From positions 763,349,648 through 763,413,647 of the forward strand of contig NC_081414.1 of NCBI RefSeq assembly GCF_030272615.1: a stretch of 64,000 bases of DNA, in the 5' to 3' direction. Below the pieces are notes generated by a model. It ran no database searches, had not been told where the DNA came from, and saw nothing but the letters and a program-made list of their open reading frames with translations. A program made the position numbers and the translations under genes. Origin of the DNA: Cryptomeria japonica. Taxonomy: Eukaryota > Streptophyta > Pinopsida > Cupressales > Cupressaceae. Below are positions 1 to 11,205 of this stretch, piece after piece. Positions within the stretch are counted from its first letter, which is position 1. Each line of letters starts with the position of its first letter.

Positions 1-265
1 TTGCTTGTCCATGATACAATCCTATCTCCAAGAAAGATTGCACCTCCACTAGTGCTCTTTCTCTCATCAATGTTCGCTGCCCAATCCGCAATATTTCTTT
101 ATTTCTTAGTACTTGTCCCATTTAATCCATTTTGTTTCTAAACACCCACTTGGTGCCTATTACATTTTTGTTCTCTAGTCTAGGCACAAGCATCCAAGTT
201 TCATTTTTCTCAATCTACTCCAATTCTTCATCCATTTCTTTGATCTAGTCTTCATATTTTAGAGC
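1..265 (-). pseudogene. Copia RT N-terminus fused by deletion to RNase H C-terminus
   Basis: The minus-strand translation of about 120-260 gives the conserved start of copia reverse transcriptase (EKNETWMLVP then VIGTKWVFRNKMD), with stop codons between. From about 95 down to 1 it gives the C-terminal RNase H signature (ADWAANIDERKSTSGG then SWTSK). The RT core with its YVDD catalytic box and most of RNase H, normally more than 1.5 kb, is missing between the two motifs. This is an internal deletion with its junction at about 95-125. The product cannot be functional. Confidence 0.8.
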
Positions 266-426
266 CTCCTTTTATGTTTTGGGCTCAATTTTAGAGAGAA
301 GACAGGTACTCTCCTTTTCTTTTCTTCTAGTGAATAATCCTACATTTTTATTACCAATAATATTGTTAGCATGATGAATTTTTATGATATACCTTGGTTG
401 CACTAGTTCATTTCTTGGAGCTTAAT

Positions 427-1550
427 TTATGATTGTGCAAGTTCTATTTCACATGTTTCCTCATTTGCAGCTACATTAGGGGTCTCTGCAGTAGGTTTGT
501 CTGATACAACGTAAATGAATCCTTGATAGTCCTTTGTTTCATTCTTGATGTTCTGTTCATTTTTCTCAAGGAACTCATCCACTCTCATATTTGCATTCTC
601 CACAATCTTACCAGTCCTTTTGGTCAAACACCGATATACTTTACTCTTTGTGGAGTAACCTAAGAAGGTTCCTTCATCACTCTTAGGATCAAACTTCTGA
701 GAGTACTCATCCCTCTTGATGTAACACCTGCTTCCAAATACCTTGATGTAATATATATTGGGTGAGTACCCACACCATAATTCATAGAGAGTCTTATTTG
801 TCCCCTTTTCAATCTGAATCTAGTTTAAGGTTTACACAATGGTATCATTGCTTCTCTCAAGAAAATATGTGGAATATCCTTCCATATCATCAGAGTCCTT
901 TCATAATCAATTAGAGTTTTGTTTCTTCTTTCAACAACTCCATTATGTTGAGGTGTTCTAGGTGCAAATACCTACCTCTTAATCCCTTGTTCTTCACAAT
1001 AATTTATGAACTCTTGAGAGGTGAGCTCTCCTCCCCTATCTGATCTTATTCATTTCTTACTCTTTCCAGTTCCTCTCTCCACTCAAGCCTTGAAGGCTTC
1101 AGATTTATCTTTCAAGAACACAACCCACATCATTCTTGAGAAATCATGTACAAACAAGATGAATTACCAATCCCCATAGAAACTCTTAGTGCTCATAGGA
1201 CCACACAAATATATATGCACTAGGTCCAATACATTCTCACATGAATAAGATTTCCTGCTAAAACTAGATCTGGTCAACTTTCGTAGTTGATAATGTTTAC
1301 ATATAGCATTCTCAGGTTTCATAATGTCAGGAATACCTTTGACAAACTCCATTCTAGTAACCTTTTCTATGCTATCAAAATTAACATGACACAATCTTTT
1401 GTGCCACAACCAACTATCTTCTACCTTTTCCATTAGGCATCTTCCTATAGTGGTGTCTAGGTAGAACAGATTATCTTTGCTTTGTTTATCGGTAGCAATC
1501 AAAACTCCTAATTTATCACTTATTTTACATATTCGTTCATTAAACTCCAA
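427..1550 (-). pseudogene. Copia GAG-pre-integrase and integrase, broken
   Basis: The 1,164-1,550 stretch encodes the GAG-pre-integrase zinc region, with LWHKRLCHVNF as its hallmark. The catalytic core follows on the minus strand from 1,190 to about 800, with the three acidic landmarks visible: VHDFSR, IRSDRGGEL and VERRNKT. In-frame stops fall after YGDW and at several points in the core. The C-terminal part (about 427-770) reads openly, including the LGYSTKSK motif typical of the end of copia integrases. The family inserts element cDNA into host DNA; this copy is inactive. Confidence 0.85.
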
Positions 1551-1575
1551 CTGGTAACCCTTATTTCTTAAGTTT

Positions 1576-2616
1576 TTAAAAACTTAACAAACTATACTTT
1601 ATCCCTTCTACCGAGTAAACATCTTCACAATTGGTTTTATCATTTAGGGAAATAGATCCCTTACCTTTTATTGCATAGGGAGCATCATTGCGGAATCTCA
1701 CATGTCCTCCATCATAGTCCTTGATGTTGAGGAATTTGTTCCTATCACCAGTCATGTGGTGAGTGCAACCATTGTCAATTACACAGTCTCCACATTGGTT
1801 TGAACTGGAAATTAGTGCCACATCACTTTCCTTGGTGTTATCTTCCTTTACCACTACAAATGTAATCCCTTCTCCATCGGATCCTTTTGATCCTTCATCA
1901 AAAACTCCTTCTTCTACAAGATAGCACTCCTTGATCTTCACTGTGCATCTTCTAAAGTTATCCTTCCTTTCATTGTTAGGACATCTGGATACAATATGAC
2001 CTATTTGATTGCATGAGAAACACTTCAAGGGTAGTTTAGCTTTGTATTTCCCTTTTCCTCTTGGAAGTCTTCTTGCTATTAGAGCTTCAAGCTCATATTG
2101 TTCCTGTTCATCAGATAACAAGTTGTCACGATCATGAGAATGACTGGTTCTTGCAGTAGAACTACTTACGGTTTCTTTTCTTCTCATTGTTGGTGCAAGT
2201 GTCATGGAATATTGAAAGGAAACATCAATCTTAGGCATACTGTTATCATAGTTGCTTAGTTCAAAGGAAGTCAACTTACTAATCATGGAGTCAAGTGTAA
2301 CATTAACTGTTCCCAAAGATCTAAGTTCATAAATTGTAGAAACCCTTATGGCATATTGTGACAACAAGGTTATCAAGATTTTGCTGACCACATCATCTTC
2401 TTCAAGTTTTCCTCTAGCACTTCTGATAGAATTTACCACATCCTTTATTATTTTTTTGTACAAATCTATATTTTCTCCTTCTTGCATCCTCATCTCATCA
2501 AATTTTCCTCTCAAATTGTCCACCTTAGCCTTTTGTACATGAGGATCTCCTCCATAGACACACTTGAGCTTATTCCACATCTCATAGGGTATTTTTCTGA
2601 TCTTGAACCTCAACAT
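1576..2616 (-). pseudogene. Copia gag with zinc knuckle and aspartic protease (346 codons open)
   Basis: A long open stretch of gag-protease. Residues about 1-130 resemble the UBN2-type capsid region of plant copia gag. A CCHC zinc knuckle sits at residues 199-212 (CFSCNQIGHIVSRC). The protease active site is at residues 281-290 as DNGCTHHMTG, where the family normally has D-S-G; the S-to-N change is the one active-site oddity. Gag homology continues upstream of this ATG to about 2,840 with in-frame stops, so the annotated ATG is internal. The frame ends just before the GAG-pre-integrase region, which lies in another frame. This supports decay rather than an expressed gene. Confidence 0.88.
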
Positions 2617-2884
2617 ACTAGTTATCAGATAGAGTACTAGAAATCATATCCATAGTTGCAATGTTATCTTTCTTCTCTTTGATCTGATCTGTAGTGAGAA
2701 CCTTTGTAGGTTCATTATACTCTCTGATCACATGATTCTGGTAATGATCTCTTAGGGTTCTTAGGTAGAGCTTCATTCTACCATACTATAATAAGTAATT
2801 CTGATTAGAGAACTTGGGACCCTCCTTTTGCATCATCTTGCATCTTTCCTTAAGTTGTTAAGCTCTTCTGAATCTAAGGACCAA

Positions 2885-2897
2885 GGCTATGATACCA
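2885..2897 (-). other. Copia primer binding site (initiator tRNA-Met type)
   Basis: The minus strand reads TGGTATCATAGCC, one mismatch from the common TGGTATCAGAGCC complement of plant initiator tRNA-Met. It lies two bases inside the LTR end (...AACA, at 2,900 on the plus strand), the expected spacing for minus-strand DNA priming. Confidence 0.85.
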
Positions 2898-2899
2898 AT

Positions 2900-3010
2900 T
2901 GTTAATTCCAACTGGAGCTAAGAGGAGGGGAAGAGTATGATGTTATAAGAAGCCGGATTATCCTAGCCTACATGGACCATAACAACAATCAACTCAAAAT
3001 AAGGATGTTT
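2900..3010 (-). repeat. Partial copia 5' LTR
   Basis: On the plus strand the sequence begins TGTTAATTCC next to the primer binding site, giving the expected TG/CA terminus. Similarity to any LTR is lost by about 3,010, where LINE coding sequence begins. No second LTR is in the window, so the length is uncertain. Confidence 0.6.
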
Positions 3011-3500
3011 TGTTAGTCTTCTCCTCCAAATAATTGGATTAAGGATAACTTCGATGGGGCTGATAAAGGGAACTCAGTGTCAGCTGCCTGTGGTGGAATT
3101 ATTCAGAATAGTGCTGGTTTTTGCATGTGGGAAGTGGCCTTCACCTTGGGGAACCAAACAAATCACTTGGCTGAAGCCATGGGTACCCTCCAAGCTATTA
3201 AATTAGTGCATCAACTGGGAGCCAAATATTTATGGCTAGAGTGGAATTCTAATTTTTTTATCAATTGCCTCCTTGGTAAGCAACAACCATCATGGATGAT
3301 TAAAAATATTATTGACATGGCTAGAGAGTTGGTTGAGGGATTCAACCAGTACCACATTTCTGATGATTATAGGGCATCCAACAAGAGTGTTGATTGGGCT
3401 ATGAATGAGGTAGTACAGAGTGGGTAGATAAAGATTTGGTATAGAGAGGGGGAGCTCCCTCAAGTGGCACATGATGTTTTAAATTATGGAAGATATCAGG
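3011..3500 (+). pseudogene. LINE 3' fragment: RVT_3-type RNase H domain
   Basis: The plus strand encodes a plant LINE-type RNase H (RVT_3). Landmarks are NFDGA with the first catalytic Asp, SAACGGIIQNSAGFC, the acidic LAEAMGTLQAI helix, and WLEWNSN where the family normally has E-x-D-S. The second catalytic Asp is therefore Asn. A stop after VVQSG precedes a typical C-terminal tail (GELPQVAHDVLNYG). Upstream RT sequence is absent because the copia element abuts it. It is followed about 330 bp later, in the same orientation, by the unrecognised gene X, an arrangement repeated at 37.0-39.7 kb on the other strand. Confidence 0.85.
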
Positions 3501-3834
3501 GAAAATAAGGTAGGATTTGATATTATTTATCGAAATGGTAGGGTGGTCATGGCATCATGAAATGGTATCATAATAAACCGAGAGGAAAGTACATTATTAA
3601 TTGCCATAATAGCTTGCACACTTTGCGGGTGCTTCTTTCCATTTGGAGCAGAAACTTAAGAAATATCTATTTGCTTCTAGAGGCTTCTTCCTTGCTTAAA
3701 AGAAAGTCTATAGAGAAGAGCGATATTTTCTAGAATTTATATTCTGCTAATATCGATACGAAAATGGGGGAAATCATAAGCGCGTGGAGTCTACAAAAGC
3801 TGATAAATGGTAGGACTATCCCTAGGTTTGGGTT
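3501..3834 (+). other. Spacer between RNase H and gene X
   Basis: No recognised domain. One frame is fairly open from about 3,560 to 3,834 with a single stop, so this may be decayed coding sequence continuous with X. I cannot assign it. Confidence 0.4.
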
Positions 3835-4248
3835 GTGCTACAAACGGCAAAAATATCGGATTACATGGAAAGAATGCAAGAAAGAAGGCCTGAAATCACT
3901 AGGATTTTGAAAAAGGGGTGGAATAAGGGCACCCTAATCATTGGTAGTAGGAAGGTTAAGGTTAACGAAACCATGATCCTTGAGGCTACTAGTCTGCCAA
4001 TGGATGGTATCAAATTCTATAGGGATCGGAAGCTGTCGGATGCTGCTATGAAGAAATTCCCTAAGGACAAGGTGGAGAAAGCGAAAATGGTGAAGGGAAG
4101 CCACACTTACTACTCTCCTAAGGTAATCAAGTTGCTTTTGTGATGGATTTTGTTTGCTGTCATGGAATTCATAACTTTAGATGGTAGATATACTAGATTT
4201 ATAGCTACCACTTTGTTATTCTTAATCATTTCTGGTACAAGGAGAAAA
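3835..4248 (+). pseudogene. Unrecognised protein X, N-terminal part (interrupted)
   Basis: The open stretch 3,835-4,143 encodes 102 residues with a compact alpha/beta-looking domain. Landmarks are DYMERMQ, a W-N-K-G turn, KVKVNETMILEATSLP and GIKFYRDRKLSD. After the stop at 4,141 the similarity resumes in another frame (YSYHFVILNHFWYKE) up to 4,248. There the coding sequence is cut by a solo LTR and resumes at 6,016. I do not recognise the family with certainty. A second diverged copy lies at 37,040-38,630 on the minus strand with the same landmarks (LESYVEGMQ, AWHKGEVYIS). Association with LINE RNase H both times suggests a mobile-element protein, possibly gag-like. That is inference. Confidence 0.6.
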
Positions 4249-4253
4249 TTTCC
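4249..4253. repeat. Target-site duplication TTTCC, left
   Basis: TTTCC directly precedes the TGTAATG start of the solo LTR and is repeated exactly at 6,011-6,015 after its ATTACA end. Confidence 0.9.
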
Positions 4254-6010
4254 TGTAATGTCCCCATTTTGCGAGCATCAGAGTTTGTAAGAATTAACCT
4301 ATCATTTGACCCTCGTAGGCTAATAATTATTGATAGAGGGCCTCATGTGGTAGTTACTTGGTGATTAAAGACATTACTCTTCAGCTGGATTCAGGTTTTG
4401 GCCTTTGCACAGGTTTTTTGACTCAGATTGGCACACTTACTATTTATAGTAAGTTAGTATTTTGGGAGAGTCAGGGTTCCTATTAATAGAAAGACACCTG
4501 AGCAGAGCTTATTGGCAGTGTCAACCTTGATTGGGCCTTTGCAGCTATTTATAGACTCAGTTCCACATACTTACTATTTATAGTAAGTCACTATTCAGGG
4601 TTTCTATTTTTAGACAGGCATCCAATCACATGGAGAACAGGGAGAGTCGACTCCTGGCTCAGACGGTTTAGCAATTAGACAAGTACATCAAGAGATATTA
4701 AAGTTTAAGTGACTTAAGTGATTTATTTAATATTTTAATATTATTATAAAGTTCTAAAGTAACTTTATAATAATAAAGTCACTTTAATATAATAAAGTGC
4801 GTTAAGTGAATAATTTAATGTGGGAATAAATCTTTTATCCCACATTGGCCAGGAAGGTGTTTGAGCTCTCTTAAGGAAAGAATAAAAGGAAAGGCAAGAG
4901 TTCATTCTCGGCATCCAGTTGATGAATAGTATTTTGATTGATTTTTATTGTGGAGCCTAGGGCATTCGCAATTTTCTTCTTTGATCATAGGAAACGAAAA
5001 CTTCCTATTGATAGCAATTTTGAAGGTGTGAAATAACACCTGAATTATTGCAGTTGTGGGAAAGAATACTTCAGTTCTTTCATTTGTGCAAATTGGTGAA
5101 GTTTTCTACAAGGGTTTGAAGTTTATTGTTGAAGAACATTTATAGTTGGTTGTGAATCATCCTTCTTTGGCACATGGAGTTATATCATTCTTGTTGGGAG
5201 AGATTATCAACAAATTATTCAAGGTTTTAAGAGCAGATTGCAAGTTTGTTCTTGCTGCTACAGTGCGCGTGAACAGTGCACATGAACAGTGCTGTGAATA
5301 GTGCGCTACAGTGCCATGAACAGTGCGCATGAACAGTGCGCTACAGTGCCGTGAACAGTGCCGTGAACAGTGCGCTACAGTGCCGTGAATAGTGCGCTAC
5401 AGTAGTTTGAGTTCTATAGAAGGGGATTTAGAAAGGTTGAACAGCTATATATATTTGACAAGGGATTTGCATATGAGGAGAATCAAACCAATATATCAAG
5501 GCAGCCATTGAAATACCAGGTTTTCTATCTATGGTCATTGTATTAGAAAATCATTACTTCATTGCATCATTTTCTATTATGATTATATCATGAAATACTG
5601 GGAGGTTGCATATGTTTAATGGAGATATAATTTGCATATTCCACATTCATGGTAACATTCAACATTGATCAACCACTTAGCTTTCATGCCAATTGTTTGC
5701 TTAAATGCCTAATGGCTGTAGGTATACATTGGGATGCATGACAAGTGTTTGTCTTAATGTCAACTAGCTGTACTAGTTAATTTCAGTCATTACATATGTG
5801 TGGAAAGGTCTAAAACAGCTAGTATATCATTTCTATAACAACTTTGCATTGTTAGAAGGTTTCCATAACTTCATTTGCAGCCTACAAACCCAAAGAAGAC
5901 AAATAAAGAATTCACTACAGTGGCTTCAAACATTGTATGCCAAGTGTTTGACAATATTCCTTGGGGTTCAAATAAGCGAAACAGGGTCAGATTAGCCAAG
6001 GGATATTACA
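4254..6010 (+). mobile_element. Solo LTR, 1,757 bp, inserted in gene X
   Basis: It starts TGTAATGTCCCC and ends GGATATTACA, so the termini form the inverted repeat TGTAAT/ATTACA. It is flanked by perfect 5-bp TTTCC duplications. No gag, pol, primer site or second LTR lies inside, so this is a solo LTR left by LTR-LTR recombination. It contains a short hairpin built on TGTGGGA/TCCCACA at 4,818-4,845, a TATA-like AATAAAAGG at about 4,885, and a GTGC-rich tandem array. Reading frame similarity of X resumes directly across the insertion. Superfamily (probably Ty3/gypsy) is inferred only from length and end sequence. Orientation cannot be proven without internal sequence. Confidence 0.9.
5259..5404 (+). 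repeat. GTGC-rich short tandem array in solo LTR
   Basis: Alternating 10-13-bp blocks of GTGCGCTACA, GTGCCGTGAACA and GTGCGCATGAACA are repeated about eleven times. The array is GC-rich in an otherwise AT-rich LTR. Confidence 0.9.
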
Positions 6011-6015
6011 TTTCC
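6011..6015. repeat. Target-site duplication TTTCC, right
   Basis: Exact copy of 4,249-4,253, directly after the ATTACA terminus of the solo LTR. Confidence 0.9.
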
Positions 6016-6665
6016 CTCCCCTACTACTTGTTCTATTCCCTAAATATTGGGATTATGAATTCTATCTCTAATTCCAAGACCAATCCAACTCTACTTGAGG
6101 GTCTTATGGTGGTTCTTTACAATTGTATAAAGAACACCACTATTCAACAAGCTATATCTGAGGTTTTTGAGTCAGAAGAGGATTTAAGTGAATCAGATGA
6201 TGAAGATGATGATGGATATGACACAAAGGTGGATGTTGAAGTGGACCCTATATCACTAGGTTGAGAAAGCATAATAGAAAAACTGAGAAAGAGGAATAGG
6301 GTAAAGGCTCGATCAGTCAGAAACAAAAGGGAGAGGATGATTACAACTGGTATTAGGAAGAAAAGGAGACTGAAGATGACATGGAGATAGATAGTGAGGA
6401 GGTTCAAATTATCTCTAGCCAGAAGAAAAAGGGGAAGATGCTAAGAGGTGAGGAGTTGGGAGCTAAGAATCGTTCACCCCTTCCTACCGGCTCCAAGGAT
6501 CATAGTAAGGGATTGGCTAGGGAGAACACCCCCATGAAGGAAATTAAGACAACAGAGTGGAAGGAGGTGGTTCTGGAGTTTAACTTGGACCCTGTGGGTG
6601 AAAAGGCTCAGGATGGCTCCCCTCTAGAGCTCAAAAGTGGGTGGACCATTGATAATGATCATTGA
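6016..6665 (+). pseudogene. Unrecognised protein X, C-terminal part
   Basis: Continuation of X after the solo LTR. The segment LPYYLFYSLN, then LLEGLMVVLYN, leads into an acidic tract (about 6,168-6,246: SEEDLSESDDEDDDGYD) and a very basic tract with stops at 6,262 and 6,355. A separate open stretch at 6,381-6,665 encodes a charged Lys/Glu-rich tail. The second copy at 37-38.6 kb has a matching LHHGLILRLYN motif and an acidic tract (SNEEEEAEDYESS) in the same order. The acidic and basic tail resembles nucleic-acid-binding tails, but no domain is recognised. Stops and the LTR insertion make it a pseudogene. Confidence 0.55.
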
Positions 6666-6774
6666 GAGGAGCTCCTCCAATCCAGGTATCATCCTAGAAA
6701 TCCACCTTTCTACCATTACCAATGGCCCACACTTTTCCTAGACTCAAAATACCTATTGCATGAGTAACATTTTT
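6666..6774. other. Junction between X tail and LINE 3' end
   Basis: About 110 bp with no coding signal. The minus-strand LINE should end here, but no clear poly(T) is present on the plus strand. Confidence 0.4.
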
Positions 6775-9530
6775 CTATATAGTAGAGCCACTAGGGATAT
6801 GATCTGAAGCAAGGAAATCTTCCATGATAGGGTTCACAAGTAAGTATTTAGCCTTCCAAATTTCATTTTGTTCACCTGTTCCTTGATAGATTCTCCAAAT
6901 TTGTTTGGCCAGGAGGGTTTTATTCAAGGTTTTAATATTTCTTAGGCCAATCCCCCCCACCTTTTTAGATTTTTAAAATTTGTCTCAGAAAATGAGGGAA
7001 ACTATCTTCTTCTCCTCAACCCTAAACCAAAGGAAATAAATCTGAATTTTCTCAATTTCATCTGCAAATTTACCAAGTATTTTGAATAGACTTAAGGCAT
7101 AAACCAGAAGACTCTGGAGAGAAGATTTTAATAGCTAGATTTTACCTACTTGGCTAAGAAGGGTCCCTTTCCACCTAGCTAGCTTCCTGCTGAATCTATC
7201 AATAAGACTTCCAAAAAAAATACATAGGTTTCGTACCCAAAGGAAGACCCAAGTAAATAGAAGGAGGCTAGCCAATTTGGCATCCTCGGATCTGGGCCAT
7301 CCTATTCTGTCTATCCTTTGGGGTATTGAAGAAGAATAAAGAGATTTTCTCCCAGTTAATCGTTTGACTTGAAGTAGAACTATAAGTATTGAGAAGGTTA
7401 GTCATAATAGATTCTTCTCTGATCGATGAAGTACCCATTAAAATGGTATCATCAACAAATTATTGGTGGGAATAGGCATTGAATCCAGAAGAGGGAGAAA
7501 CTCTGAACAAAAGACCCCGAGAGGCAAATTTTCTTATATATCTACCCAAACATTCAACCAATATAATAAAGACAATAGGGGAGATGGGACCCCCCTACCT
7601 GATGCCCCTAGAAGTTTTAAAGAAAGGGGAGAACACACTATTCACAATGACAGAGAATGAAGGGGTCAAAATAAGTTTACCAACCAGCTGAATAAACTTT
7701 TTACAAAAACCAAAAGTTCTAAACACCTTATCCAAAAACCCCCAGTCCACCCAATCATAGGCTTTAGACAAATCCAATTTGATCAAGAAACCTTGTTTCT
7801 TTGATTGCACGAGTGACAAAATATTTTTATGAATAGTGATGATGGAGGCAAGGATTTTTCTTCCAGGAACAAAGCCATTCTGTTGTGGTGAGATGATAGA
7901 AGGGAGAACCATGAGCAATCTTCCAGTAACCACCTTTAAGATAATATTATAGAAGGAATTGCACAAACTGGTTGATTAGAATTGATCCATTGAGTCAGCC
8001 CCTGGACATTTGGCAATCAAAACTAGGAAAGTGACTTTGAGTTCCTTTGAGATAATCCTATCCCCAAAAAATTCTTGTAGTCCCTTAACCCGATCCATTT
8101 TGAGAATGTTCCAAGAGGTTTGAAATAATAACAACGAAAATCCATTAGGTCTTGGGGTTTTATTGCCATCAAAGGAGAGCACCTTTTTCTTAACTTTCTC
8201 TTCAGAAGGAATGGCACCGAAACATTGTTCTGATCATTATTAATGATGGAAGGAATGGTCTACAAGAGGGCCCTCTAAGAATGATCATCCAGCCTGCTAT
8301 CCACAAAGAGAAGAGAGTTGAAAAATTTCCTGGCTTCATTCCTAATCTCATCATCCTTCCTAGTTTCAACTCCATGAATTCTCAATTTAGAGATCCCATT
8401 AGCAGCCTTATGTTTCATAGTAGTCATATGGAAGAACCTGGTATTTCTGTCCCTAGCTTTAAGCCAAAGAGATTGGGACTGCTACTTCCAAAATTCTTCT
8501 TCCCTTCTGATGATCTCGTGATACTTTACAAACACTTCATTTTCCTCTTTGATAGAAACCTCATTATATTCGCTTGCTTGGACTTTTTCTTGGATTTCCT
8601 TTAGCTCAAGATGTGTTTTGGACATAGCAACAAAAAGATCCCCAAAAACTTCCTTGTTCCATTTCTTAATATTATCTTTCACATGCCTTAATGTTTTTGC
8701 CATTTTATACATTGCAGTACCTTTGACATCAATTGACCACCATTCCTCAATAGCCTTCTCAAGGTTAGGATGATCCAGCCACATCCTTTCAAATATAAAT
8801 GAGAAATTTCTTTTTTCGCTTATATTCTCTACCACAAAAACCACAAGAAAGTGGTTCGAACCAATCCATGAGATAGCCGACATGGATTTTTGATAATGGC
8901 TAAACCAGTCATTTTAGATTAGGGCCCTATATAATCTGACTTGAATAAGGTCCTCATCCCCCCGCCCTTCAGTTAGTCTAGGTAAAATTGGCTCCTTGAA
9001 GATCGATATCATGTAGACCCCAATTATTAATAAAGTTCAGCAGGTCCATTCTACTTTCTAATTGAGATGGGATGCCCCCAAACTTCTCATTGTCATAGAG
9101 AGGGGTATTGAAGTCCCCCATCACCAACCACCATTCATCCTTAAGAGGAGACCTAATAGCTTCTAGATTCTTCGAAAGCTTGCATCTACCTAGTCTATTA
9201 TTAGGAGCATAAATGTTAGTCAGGAGCCATGATGTACCATCCCCTAAATGATGAAACCTAATAGAAGCCACATTACTATCCTACTTAATATGCACCCTAG
9301 TGATATGCTTAAAATTCTAAAAAATGGCAATCCCCACAAAAACACCATCAAAGCTACCTCCTAAAACCCCATGATCCTTAAAAATCTTAATCTTCTCAAC
9401 TTTCTCTTTAGTCATTTTAGTTTCTTGGATAAGAACAATATTCAGTTTATGCTCTCTAACAAAATTTCTTATAACGTCCTGTTTATGTGGACTATTCAAT
9501 CCACGAATATTCTATGAAAAAAATTTCATT
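6775..9530 (-). pseudogene. LINE ORF2: endonuclease and reverse transcriptase, broken
   Basis: Apurinic-endonuclease-like part: RGLNSPHKQDVIRNF and LIQETKM (about 9,420-9,520), NIYAPN and MGDFNTPLYDNEKFGG (about 9,090-9,220). The linker with EVFGDL and a coiled segment lies at 8,482-8,883. RT: QQNGFVPGR and LIKLDLSKAYDWVDW (about 7,730-7,900, first catalytic Asp), FVDDTIL (about 7,450), then MGGIGLRNIKTLNKTLLAKQIWR (about 6,900-6,960). The catalytic D-D box is still present, but at least six stops or frameshifts separate the blocks. The family nicks target DNA and reverse-transcribes its own RNA there; this copy cannot. Confidence 0.9.
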
Positions 9531-10238
9531 TTCCTTTTAGGGAACATACCTCAAGTATGGTCATCTGAGTTCCATCTGCTCTATTCTTCCTTGCCTCTTG
9601 ATCTCTGATCTGTCTTGCTGATCTTCTTCCAAAGGGAGAGGGGATGAATTTCGTATTGGCCTTAGTGTTATTTCTTGTCTTCATAGGGGTGGCCAGGGGG
9701 TTGACTTAGACCCCTTGTTCTGGTTGGATGCCTTCTCCTTGAAAGCATCATCCTCAGCCCACCTAGCACTTATGTTATGCAATGAAGTCGTGGGAGACAA
9801 CTAGAAGGTAGATTTCACCATATCAACTGATTATTATAATTTTGATGATGAGATCCCTCCATGAATCAAACACCTCTAGGAATCCTCATAGTTGGATCTA
9901 GGGAAATCCCTATTAGTGTTTTCCATAGTGCAGGTCGAAGCCGCCTCCACCTTGATCTGCAAGACCACCTATATTTCTCCATCTTCTAGGTTATCACTTT
10001 GTTGTTCATCCTGATTTGGATTTTTTTGTTCTCTCTCATCTTTGCCTATTTGATCCTCTTTTCCATCTTCAGACACATGGTTTTCTGGGCTTTCCATATT
10101 GACATTCCCCTATTTCTCAAAAGTGTCAGGGATGATAACACTCCGGGCTTCATCTACCATTTTCTTTCCTTCATTAACCATAGGTTGCTTAATAGGATTC
10201 TTGGCTCTCCATTGTGTTGTCGTTTCTTTGTTCTCTTT
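9531..10238 (-). other. LINE inter-ORF region, no gene seen
   Basis: Between the ORF1 zinc knuckle and the ORF2 endonuclease. Probably the C-terminal low-complexity part of ORF1 plus spacer, too decayed to translate. Confidence 0.5.
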
Positions 10239-11205
10239 CTATTTGATAGCCTGTAAGGGACATTTTTTAGCAGTATGCCCCAATTTTTTGTAGTGAAAAT
10301 ATGTAAAAGGGATACTATCATATTCCAATGGTTGGACCCACATCCCTAGTCCAGAGTTCATCTCAATAGATAAAGGCATATCCATTCCTTGCATGAGTCC
10401 CACACAAATCCTTGCAAAGGTAAGTCTCCTTCTAGCTGTTGTGATAGGATCCATAGATAAGAGCTCCTAAAAGGAACTAGCAATTCCTTTGAAAACATCT
10501 TCAACCTAGAACTCCAGTGGGAGACCCAGGAGTGTGACCCAAATTGGAGCTTGAACAAAAAAAGATTCATTTAGGTCCACTTTAGGGGACTATTTTTGTA
10601 GAGCCAATGTTGATTTTCTAATCAACCAAGGGCCATCACAAACCACCCTTGATAGGTCTTCCTCACATGAAAAGGACATATATAGCACACCTTTGGACAT
10701 GGTCGTGATATTCACCTGACCTTTGAGTACTAGTTTATGCCTTACCTTTGAGTGCCCATTTATGTTTAGCAAACACCCTAAGAACATCAATATTTGGTCT
10801 AGGGCCCCAAACTTTGCCTAGAAGAGTCAAAGCCATAAGGTTGATGTTGTTCTCAATCACTCGATCAAGAACTTCAATAGGAAATTTACCATTTTCCAAT
10901 TATGAGATATTACACACTACAGGGAGCGAAAACTTTCCACTTGGTTTGACACCAAACAAAGAAGTCCATGACCGATCGATGTCCCTACGACTAGGTCCCT
11001 AGCTTGGGTTGCCTCCACCACATGATTCTCCCCTCCCTCCACCAGGATCAAGAGGCTCATCGCCATCTTGTGGGTCCCCAACCACTAGATCCTTTCCATT
11101 TGGCTCAAAGGAGTTAGAGTAGTCCTGAGATTCTCCCTTTCCATTAGCTCCCTCGTTCGCTTGTCCATTACAGGGTTTCCCACCCTGTCTTGAGTTCAAA
11201 TTCAA
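10239..11205 (-). pseudogene. LINE ORF1: DUF4283-like domain and CCHC zinc knuckle, broken
   Basis: The N-terminus at 11,205-10,999 is Gly/Asn/Asp-rich low complexity. A DUF4283-like domain follows in pieces, with GKFPIEVLDRVIENN and then SFSCEEDLSRVVCDGPWLI at 10,590-10,790. The zinc knuckle region FHYKKLGHTAKKCPL at about 10,265-10,310 lacks the first Cys (Phe in its place). ORF1 proteins of plant L1 elements bind element RNA. Stops split the frame several times. Confidence 0.8.

Larger units (their letters stand above)
1..3010 (-). mobile_element. Ty1/copia LTR retrotransposon, decayed, truncated at both ends
   Basis: Read on the minus strand, the order is partial LTR, primer binding site, gag with zinc knuckle, protease, GAG-pre-integrase, integrase, then an RT start joined directly to an RNase H end. 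Protease and integrase before RT is the diagnostic order of Ty1/copia (Pseudoviridae-like) elements. Many stops and frame changes make it inactive. The element runs off the left edge, so the 3' LTR is not visible. The 5' LTR is cut at about 3,010, where a LINE tail begins. Subfamily not assigned. Confidence 0.93.

Noticed and set aside
5259-5404. Considered as a CRISPR-like array
   Set aside because: Units are 10-13 bp with no unique spacers, located in an LTR in a plant-type genome; a simple minisatellite.
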